NCBI GenBank assembly: GCA_002440885.1
Contig: DJVY01000082.1
Coordinates: forward strand, 1 to 11,776
Source: Bacteroidales bacterium UBA6244
GTDB lineage: Bacteria; Bacteroidota; Bacteroidia; Bacteroidales; F082
Direction of reading: 5' to 3'
Length of the DNA stretch: 11,776 bases
Positions 6,787 through 11,776 of this stretch are shown piece after piece. A program made the translations under genes and the position numbers. The number at the start of each line of letters is the position of its first letter. Positions within the stretch are counted from its first letter, which is position 1. The notes beneath the pieces were generated by a model. It was not told the origin of the DNA. It searched no databases and saw nothing but the letters and a program-made list of their open reading frames with translations.

Positions 6787-7601
6787 GTGTATTTGACCAA
6801 ATGCTGGCCCGTTACGACGATGAATTGGGTAAAAGAAATGCAACGTATGATGTAATGCAGGAAATTATTCTCGCAGGACTTTATCGTGGAGGTTTTTTCA
6901 ATAAAGCAGCTTTTTATGGTGGCACATGTTTACGCATCTTTCATGGTCTGAATCGGTTTTCGGAAGATATGGATTTTTCATTATTAACACCTGATGCCGA
7001 TTTTAAACTAGAAGACTATTTCCCGGCAATCATTCAAGAGTTTAAGGCTGCAGGCAAAGATGTGGTTATCACCAAAAAAGAAAAAAGGGAGTCAGGGCGT
7101 GTTGAGTCTGCATTTCTGAAAGATAATTCTGAAATGTATCATTTGAAATTTCAAACTGAAAAATCAATCAAAATTAAAATAGAAATAGATGTTGACCCAC
7201 CCTTAAAATTCGATACAGAGCAAAAACTGCTGCTTCTCCCTTTTTCATTTATGACTCGCTGTTTTGTTCTTTCTGATCTATATGCAGGTAAAATGCATGC
7301 ACTGGTTTACAGAAGATGGAAGCAAAGAGTTAAAGGTCGTGATTGGTACGATTTTGAGTGGTATGTAAGAAATGGAGTAAAATTAAATTTCAACCATTTG
7401 CAAGAACGTATTAAGCAGTTTGATAACATCGAAATGAGCAAAGATCAGTTTATAGCCAAATTAAAAGAAGTACTAGCCAATACAGATATAGGTTTGGTTA
7501 AACAAGATGTATTGCCATTCATTAAAAATCCCGAAGAATTAGATATTTGGTCTAACGACTATTTCCTGCAACTTGCTGATATGATAAAATTGCAGGAGTA
7601 A
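6783..7601 (+). CDS. abiEii: AbiEii-type nucleotidyltransferase toxin
   Basis: This is the toxin of the AbiE pair, from the DNA-polymerase-beta-like nucleotidyltransferase superfamily (AbiEii/MenT group). Some relatives transfer nucleotides to tRNA ends and stop growth during phage attack. The ATG at 6783 is chosen because it overlaps the antitoxin stop as ATGA; the open frame extends back to 6723 inside abiEi without need. The product is 272 aa. Motif I is YGGTCLRIFHGLNRFSEDMD (45-64), with the catalytic acidic pair D62 and D64. Motif II lies in KIKIEIDVDPP (~130-140), with a third acidic residue. Motif III is around AGKMHALVYRRWK (168-180), and motif IV is KGRDWYDFEWY (184-194). All four family motifs look intact, so an active enzyme is likely. 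A small hairpin follows the stop, and then palindrome copy 2. Confidence 0.92.
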   Translation: MSVFDQMLARYDDELGKRNATYDVMQEIILAGLYRGGFFNKAAFYGGTCLRIFHGLNRFSEDMDFSLLTPDADFKLEDYFPAIIQEFKAAGKDVVITKKEKRESGRVESAFLKDNSEMYHLKFQTEKSIKIKIEIDVDPPLKFDTEQKLLLLPFSFMTRCFVLSDLYAGKMHALVYRRWKQRVKGRDWYDFEWYVRNGVKLNFNHLQERIKQFDNIEMSKDQFIAKLKEVLANTDIGLVKQDVLPFIKNPEELDIWSNDYFLQLADMIKLQE

Positions 7602-7604
7602 TTG

Positions 7605-7629
7605 AACTTGTGCATTTTTCGCACAACTT
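7605..7629 (+). terminator. Hairpin just after abiEii
   Basis: AACTTGTGC (7605-7613) and GCACAACTT (7621-7629) pair at 8 of 9 positions around a 7-nt loop, starting 4 nt after the toxin stop codon. No U-tract follows, so termination is uncertain. It could instead stabilise the mRNA end. Confidence 0.35.
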
Positions 7630-7668
7630 ATCTCTTCATGGTTTTCGGACAGTTTCAGTACAGCATTA

Positions 7669-7724
7669 GGGTAGTTTCTTTGGTTTTTTACGGCTCTTAC
7701 TAGGTGGTACCTGGGTAGTTTCTT
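7669..7724. repeat. Short direct repeat GGGTAGTTTCTT, two copies
   Basis: GGGTAGTTTCTT occurs at 7669-7680 and again at 7713-7724, 44 bp apart start to start, in the gap between abiEii and palindrome copy 2. The TAGT motif recurs at the palindrome's left edge. The role is unknown, and it may be debris of an insertion. Confidence 0.6.
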
Positions 7725-7729
7725 GAGTA

Positions 7730-7930
7730 GTTTTTCTTTTTCGAGAAGAATTATTGTTGTTTTTCGAAGACCTCAGATAATTCTATCGGACACCCGATCT
7801 GCGAAGCTCACGTTAAATTTGATTTGCTGTCTGAGCGCAGCGAGTTCAAATCAAATAGTGAGCAAGCAGCAAGCGGGTGATCGAATTATCTCAGCCAAGA
7901 AGAACAACAATAATTCAGAAAAATAAAAAC
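7730..7930. repeat. Long imperfect palindrome, copy 2 (MITE-like)
   Basis: This is the second copy of the ~201-bp palindrome, in the same orientation as 5673-5873 and the same length, with ~90% identity by eye. It lies between the convergent genes abiEii (plus) and mnmE (minus). A transcript from either side would form a long hairpin followed by A/T runs, so it may also act as a two-way transcription barrier. Some differences between the copies fall at paired positions of the arms. The shared right flank continues to GGACTA at 7941-7946, close to the mnmE stop codon. Confidence 0.85.
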
Positions 7931-7952
7931 GGATGATTAAGGACTATTCAGG

Positions 7953-7970
7953 AAATTATTTGCCGATGCA
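7953..7970. repeat. 18-bp att-like sequence at the mnmE 3' end (copy 2)
   Basis: AAATTATTTGCCGATGCA covers the last codons and stop of mnmE (read on minus) and is repeated at 5908-5925 with one mismatch. The mismatch is silent for the reading frame (GGC/GGT glycine), which fits a site that preserves the gene end when an element inserts. Confidence 0.5.
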
Positions 7971-9341
7971 AAACTTACTGAAGATATTACCCAAAATTTC
8001 GTCGGTAGAGATCTGTCCGGTGATCTCACCGAGGTAGAACATGCACTCACGGATATCCTGGGAGAGAAAATCGTGGGTGATGCCAACCTCAAGGCCTTCC
8101 TTCACGCGGCGGATGGCTTCGAGGGCGCTGTTGAGCGATTCATAATGACGCAGGTTGGTCACAATCACATCCTCCTCACCTATGGAAGGAATGGCTGCTG
8201 CTTCCACCAGCAGTTCCTGCAGTCGGTCGGTATTGTGGTGCTGCTTCGCAGAGATAAAGAGCCTGTCTGCACCAAGTTCCGGGAAGAGGGTATCAAAATC
8301 GGTACGTACATCCTCAGAAACCAGGTCGGCTTTGTTGAACAGCAGGATCACCTGTTTATCCTGCAGTGCGGGCATGATGGAGACAGCCAATGTTTCAATC
8401 TGATCGCGTGAAGTGGTCATATCGATCATCCAGAGGACGATGGAAGCCTGCTCAATCTTGCGGAAAGTACGTTCGATACCCAGTGTCTCAATAACATCGG
8501 AAGTCTGCCGTATGCCTGCCGTATCAATAAAGCGGAAGGTCACTCCTCCCATGTTCACCGTATCTTCAATCACGTCGCGTGTGGTACCGTGGATGTCGCT
8601 GACGATGGCCTTCTCTTCGTTGAGCAACAGATTCAACAATGTAGATTTTCCCACGTTCGTTTCCCCTATAATTGCTACCGGGATTCCGCTTTTGATCGCA
8701 TTTCCTAACCGGAATGAGTCTGCCAGGGTTTGAATCTTTTCTTCAATCTCATTAGTCAGTTCATATAGTTTCTCCCGGTTGGCAAACTCCACATCCTCCT
8801 CCGAGAAGTCGAGTTCCAGTTCAATCAGGGAGACAAACTGCAGCAGTTTATCGCGTAGCAGGGCCAGTTTGCGGGTAAAGCCACCGCGCATTTGATTCAT
8901 GGCTACACGGTGCGATGCCCGGGAGGAGGAGGCAATCAGGTCGGCCACCGCCTCGGCCTGGCTCAGGTCAAATTTACCGTTGCGAAAAGCCCGTCGCGTG
9001 AACTCCCCAGCCTGCGCCATGCGGACTCCCTCGCCCAGCAGAAGCTCCATGATGCGCTGCTGAATATAGACCGACCCGTGACAGGAGATTTCCACGCTCT
9101 CCTCTCCCGTAAAGGAATGAGGAGCATGAAAAATGGTCACCAGCACTTCGTCGAGCAGTTCTTCGCATGCATATATTTGGCCGAAGTGCACTGTGTTGGC
9201 CGATGCCTCAGCCAGTTTTCTTCCCGAAGGCGAAGAGAAAACCCCATCGGTGAGCCCGATACTTCCTTCTCCGGATAACCGGATCACGGCAATGGCTCCC
9301 ATACCCGGAGGGGTGGAAATGGCACAAATAATCTCTGACAT
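7956..9341 (-). CDS. mnmE: tRNA uridine-5-carboxymethylaminomethyl(34) synthesis GTPase MnmE
   Basis: With MnmG, MnmE makes the carboxymethylaminomethyl modification at U34 of tRNAs reading split codon boxes. It is a potassium-dependent GTPase acting in the cytoplasm. The protein is 461 aa, the usual size. The N-terminal tetrahydrofolate-binding and dimerisation domain spans ~1-120 (AISTPPGMGAIAVIRLSG). A helical domain is split around the G domain, which carries G1 GETNVGKS 226-233, G2 GTTRD 252-256, G3 DTAG 273-276, G4 NKAD 336-339 and SAK 364-366. The protein ends with the conserved FCIGK containing the functional cysteine. The start lies 6 nt after the stop of the upstream kinase gene, so the two form an operon. 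Its 3' end carries the att-like 18-mer, and abiEii converges on it from the other side. Confidence 0.98.
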   Translation of the reverse strand: MSEIICAISTPPGMGAIAVIRLSGEGSIGLTDGVFSSPSGRKLAEASANTVHFGQIYACEELLDEVLVTIFHAPHSFTGEESVEISCHGSVYIQQRIMELLLGEGVRMAQAGEFTRRAFRNGKFDLSQAEAVADLIASSSRASHRVAMNQMRGGFTRKLALLRDKLLQFVSLIELELDFSEEDVEFANREKLYELTNEIEEKIQTLADSFRLGNAIKSGIPVAIIGETNVGKSTLLNLLLNEEKAIVSDIHGTTRDVIEDTVNMGGVTFRFIDTAGIRQTSDVIETLGIERTFRKIEQASIVLWMIDMTTSRDQIETLAVSIMPALQDKQVILLFNKADLVSEDVRTDFDTLFPELGADRLFISAKQHHNTDRLQELLVEAAAIPSIGEEDVIVTNLRHYESLNSALEAIRRVKEGLEVGITHDFLSQDIRECMFYLGEITGQISTDEILGNIFSKFCIGK

Positions 9342-9347
9342 ATGTAT

Positions 9348-11015
9348 TTAATAACGAAAACTGCTTCCCCCCAGAAATTCACGCAGCAGGGAGGTGGGCG
9401 GCAGTTCCCGGTCGGTGATGTAATTAAAGTAGCTTAAAAACTTGAGCAGCCTGTAGGCTTCGGAATACTCCGCCACCGTGCGTGGCACCTGCATCAGGAT
9501 GGGCTCGGCATGGCGACGGATGGCCGCCAGCTCATAGATCATGGCCGAGTTAAACATCACATCGGCATTCTCCTGGAAAGGAAAGATCCACTTTTCCTCT
9601 CCACGGCGCACGCTGTCCCAGCGGGAGATGGTCTGTTCGGCCGAATAACTGCGATAGCGGTAGTCGCGCACGATACGACGAATGAGGCGGTTGTCGGAAG
9701 CGGGAATCCAGTTGTGGTCGTCGAGCGAGATGGTCGTCAGAGCTGACACGTAAACCTTAAAAACTTTTTCCTGCGGTATGTGTGCGGTCAGTTCGGGGTT
9801 GAGGCCATGGATCCCTTCCACGATGAGGATGCTGTTGTCGGTCATCTTCAGAAAATTCTTTCTATATTCCCGTTTTCCTGTGGCAAAATTATAGAATGGG
9901 AGTTCCACCTCTTCACCCTGCATCAAGCGAAGCATATGCTGTTCGAAAAGATTCAGGTCGAGCGCATAGAGCGACTCATAGTCCTTCTCCCCATTTTCAT
10001 CGAGGGGTGTTTTGTCTCTTTCTACAAAATAATCATCGAGCGAGATACCCACTGGCGTGAGCAGGTTCACCAGCAGCTGAATCTCCAGTCGTTTGCGGAA
10101 GGTGGTCTTTCCTGATGAAGAAGGACCCGATATCAATACCACCCGTACACCCTCCTGAAATCTTTGGGTGATTTTCTCAGCAATATCTCCGATCTGTTTC
10201 GACTGGTAGGCTTCGGCCACCTGAATCACTTCCGACATGCGACCTTCAAGCTTGGCACGGTTCAGGTCGCCCACATTGTCGAGACGGCTTATCTTTAGAA
10301 ATTTCAGGTGTTCCCGATATACATTCAACAGTTTCTCCTGCTGTATCTCCGGTTCCAGGTCCACGGGATGCTCACGGTTGGGTACCCGCAACAGAAAACC
10401 TCCGTTATGGGGTTGAATATCGAAAATGGTAATATAACCCGTGGAGGGTGTGAGACACCCGTAAAAATAATCGATATATTCTTCCAGCTTTGAATAACGC
10501 GCATACAGCATATCGGATGTCTCCAGCAGCCGTGCCTTGTCCTCCATGCCCCGTTCACGAAACAGTTTCACTACCTTCGTGGTCTCTTCCTCTACCTGTA
10601 CAAACGGAATATCGGCATCCACAATCTCTCGCATCCTGTTCCGGATGGCGTCGAGTTCCGGTTTTCCGACCGGCACATCCGACTCGATCTGAAAATAATA
10701 TCCCTTCGCCACAGCATGCTCGATGTACATCTCGGCGTTGGGCAGCAGGTCGTCTACCGCCTTGGCAAGGATAAAACAAAGCGAACGCACATAGGTGCGC
10801 ATGGCGGAAGAATTGCTCAGGTCGACATACTCGATGGTCTTGGGTCGGTAAATACGGTAAGCAAGCGACTCGGTTTTGTTGTTTACTTTCGCATTGGCGA
10901 TAAGATAGGGGGATTGCACTCCCAAGAAATCGATCAGTTCCTCCAGTGAAGAGCCGATGGGAACCTCCTTGTATGCATCTGTATTCAGGCAATGAACTTT
11001 TACGCTGTCAGTCAT
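9348..11015 (-). CDS. Nucleoside (uridine) kinase-like P-loop protein with N-terminal TGS and ThrRS-like domains
   Basis: This 555-aa protein fuses a threonyl-tRNA-synthetase-like N-terminus to a uridine-kinase-type ATPase. A TGS domain is at ~1-65. The ThrRS second-additional-domain-like segment is at ~70-230, with IEHAVAKGYYFQIESD at 98-113. The kinase part has Walker A GPSSSGKT (297-304) and SLDDYF (325-330), where uridine kinases hold a conserved Asp. It continues with ILIVEGIHGLNP (396-407) and a basic lid RLIRRIVRDYRYR (443-455). Proteins of this layout are widespread in Bacteroidetes and some Firmicutes and are usually named nucleoside kinase. The true substrate is not established from sequence, and the role of the ThrRS-like part is unknown. 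It is the first gene of an operon with mnmE (6-nt gap) and is transcribed divergently from the SUI1-like gene. A weak -7-like TAATTTAG lies upstream on the minus strand (11042-11049). Confidence 0.9.
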   Translation of the reverse strand: MTDSVKVHCLNTDAYKEVPIGSSLEELIDFLGVQSPYLIANAKVNNKTESLAYRIYRPKTIEYVDLSNSSAMRTYVRSLCFILAKAVDDLLPNAEMYIEHAVAKGYYFQIESDVPVGKPELDAIRNRMREIVDADIPFVQVEEETTKVVKLFRERGMEDKARLLETSDMLYARYSKLEEYIDYFYGCLTPSTGYITIFDIQPHNGGFLLRVPNREHPVDLEPEIQQEKLLNVYREHLKFLKISRLDNVGDLNRAKLEGRMSEVIQVAEAYQSKQIGDIAEKITQRFQEGVRVVLISGPSSSGKTTFRKRLEIQLLVNLLTPVGISLDDYFVERDKTPLDENGEKDYESLYALDLNLFEQHMLRLMQGEEVELPFYNFATGKREYRKNFLKMTDNSILIVEGIHGLNPELTAHIPQEKVFKVYVSALTTISLDDHNWIPASDNRLIRRIVRDYRYRSYSAEQTISRWDSVRRGEEKWIFPFQENADVMFNSAMIYELAAIRRHAEPILMQVPRTVAEYSEAYRLLKFLSYFNYITDRELPPTSLLREFLGGSSFRY

Positions 11016-11102
11016 GTGTGTCTCTTTTTAATAACCGGTCACTAAATTACACTATTTTCTGGACATAACCCTCCTTTTCTTTTATCTATCCCCAAAAAAT
11101 AA

Positions 11103-11110
11103 TATCTTTG
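11103..11110 (+). promoter_or_regulatory. Predicted -7 promoter element for the SUI1-like gene
   Basis: TATCTTTG matches TAnnTTTG and ends 33 nt before the ATG at 11144. It lies in the 128-bp divergent gap shared with the kinase gene. The -33 half is weak. Confidence 0.45.
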
Positions 11111-11143
11111 TCGGGGTGGTGCAAGATGCAAATCCCTTAACAG

Positions 11144-11491
11144 ATGAATCATATGAACGACTGGAAAAAACGACTGGATATTGTCTACTCTACCAATCCC
11201 GACTATCATTATAACAAAGATAATGAAGAGGTTACCGACACGATACCGAAAGAAAAACAACCGTTGCGGATCAGCCTAGACAAACGCAACCGGAAAGGAA
11301 AGGCTGTGACACTGATCACCGGTTTCTCCGGGACGGACGACGACCTGCAGGAGCTGGGCAAGATGCTGAAGATGAAATGTGGCGTGGGCGGATCGGCCAA
11401 AGAGGGAGAGATCATCGTTCAGGGTGATCACCGTGCAAAGGTGTTGGATATTCTACAAAAGGAGGGATATGCCAAATCACGCATCATCTGA
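11144..11491 (+). CDS. SUI1/YciH-family translation factor
   Basis: This 115-aa protein resembles bacterial YciH, the relative of eukaryotic eIF1 (SUI1), which binds the small ribosomal subunit and may affect start-site fidelity. The N-terminal ~40 residues are a flexible tail. The SUI1 fold follows from ~40: basic LDKRNRKGKAVTLITGFSG (45-63), then DDLQELGKMLKMKCGVGGSA (66-85), where the GVGGS loop is diagnostic, and EGEIIVQGDHRAKVLDIL (87-104). Length and domain are normal for the family. Another ATG at 11153 is possible, but the first gives the better fit to the promoter distance. Its 3' end overlaps the helicase gene by 23 bp, so the two are probably co-transcribed. Confidence 0.92.
   Translation: MNHMNDWKKRLDIVYSTNPDYHYNKDNEEVTDTIPKEKQPLRISLDKRNRKGKAVTLITGFSGTDDDLQELGKMLKMKCGVGGSAKEGEIIVQGDHRAKVLDILQKEGYAKSRII
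11459..11465 (+). promoter_or_regulatory. Shine-Dalgarno-like site before the helicase start
   Basis: AAGGAGG sits inside the end of the SUI1-like gene, 3 nt before the ATG at 11469. Strong Shine-Dalgarno sites are rare in Bacteroidetes and the spacing is short. The bases also encode conserved Lys-Glu-Gly codons, so the match may be accidental, though it supports this start. Confidence 0.35.
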
Positions 11492-11776
11492 GAGAGAAAG
11501 CCTCCACGTGATCAAAGCGTCCGCCGGATCGGGAAAAACACACCGGCTGACGGGTGAATACCTGCGGCTGCTCTTCTCCGGACCGCAACGCCACCGCCAT
11601 ATCCTTGCGGTCACTTTCACCAACAAGGCAACCGACGAGATGAAGTCGCGCATTGTGCAGGAGCTTCACCGGCTGGCATCGGGCGAAGACTCCGCCTACA
11701 TGCGGGAGCTGATGAGCGATTTTACATTATCGTCACAGGCTGTCCGTCAGCAGGCAAAAAACATTCTGGAGAATAT
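11469..11776 (+). CDS. UvrD/RecB-family ATP-dependent helicase, N-terminus (partial, runs off right edge)
   Basis: This is the first 102 codons of a superfamily 1 DNA helicase. Walker A is at residues 17-27 (ASAGSGKTHRL, K23 and T24). Motif Ia is at ~44-62 (HILAVTFTNKATDEMKSRI). This combination, with the ATP site almost at the N-terminus, is typical of RecB/AddA-like helicase-nucleases in Bacteroidetes, which process double-strand breaks. The nuclease end cannot be seen. The start ATG at 11469 overlaps the SUI1-like gene by 23 bp in another frame and has AAGGAGG just upstream. A GTG at codon 14 would leave the P-loop intact but fits less well. The right part of the gene is outside the window. 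Confidence 0.9.
   Translation, partial: MPNHASSERESLHVIKASAGSGKTHRLTGEYLRLLFSGPQRHRHILAVTFTNKATDEMKSRIVQELHRLASGEDSAYMRELMSDFTLSSQAVRQQAKNILEN

Noticed and set aside
7723..7926. 67-codon open frame inside palindrome copy 2 (plus strand)
   Set aside because: It lies wholly within the long inverted repeat, and the frame is not clearly kept in copy 1. The peptide has no recognisable features, so the open frame is a by-product of the palindrome.
5616..7955. CRISPR array, tRNA gene or integrase in the abiE flanks
   Set aside because: No regularly spaced repeats, cloverleaf or recombinase-like frame was seen. The repeats present are one palindrome pair, an 18-mer pair and a microsatellite.
8073..9351. 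Several plus-strand open frames opposite mnmE
   Set aside because: They are antisense shadows of a GC-richer coding gene whose minus-strand product has all G motifs. No start or promoter signals support them.
9510..10949. Open frames on both strands across the kinase gene
   Set aside because: They are out-of-frame shadows. The 555-aa minus-strand frame with Walker A and domain order explains the region.
11209..11415. Minus-strand open frame opposite the SUI1-like gene
   Set aside because: It is antisense to a clear SUI1 domain and has low-complexity serine-rich content.

Overview
The window looks like a Bacteroidota chromosome, most likely order Bacteroidales. The signs are the Bacteroidetes-type promoter motif TAnnTTTG upstream of several genes, generally weak Shine-Dalgarno sites, a C-terminal remnant of a TonB-dependent outer-membrane receptor, and a nucleoside kinase fused to TGS/ThrRS-like domains next to mnmE. 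It divides into an AT-rich accessory part (about 1-7950) and a visibly GC-richer housekeeping part (about 7956-11776). Composition was judged by eye, not computed.

Region 1-4286 is on the minus strand. A FrnE/DsbA-like thiol oxidoreductase gene is followed by a type I restriction-modification locus, hsdM then hsdS with a 10-bp overlap. hsdS runs off the left edge. No hsdR is visible, and if present it would lie beyond that edge.

Region 4287-5615 (plus strand) looks like a decaying metal-transport operon. It holds the last ~69 codons of a TonB-dependent receptor, then after 3 nt a heavy-metal-associated (HMA) domain ORF. One in-frame TAA separates that ORF from a six-helix cation-diffusion-facilitator-like membrane domain. 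The three pieces appear to descend from a receptor gene plus a single HMA-CDF fusion gene.

Region 5616-7955 holds an AbiE-type (type IV) toxin-antitoxin pair: abiEi antitoxin/repressor and abiEii nucleotidyltransferase toxin, with ATGA start/stop overlap. A 17-bp-arm inverted repeat just upstream of the predicted -7 element is a good candidate for the autoregulatory operator. The pair is bracketed by two near-identical copies of a ~201-bp long palindrome. Each copy is followed by an 18-bp sequence matching the 3' end of mnmE (17/18). This suggests that the module is a small insertion at the mnmE 3' end, a known island integration site in other bacteria.

Region 7956-11776 is core genome. On the minus strand, a nucleoside kinase gene and mnmE lie 6 nt apart as an operon. 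Divergent from them on the plus strand are a SUI1/YciH-like translation factor gene and the start of a UvrD/RecB-type helicase gene, which overlap by 23 bp. The helicase gene runs off the right edge.
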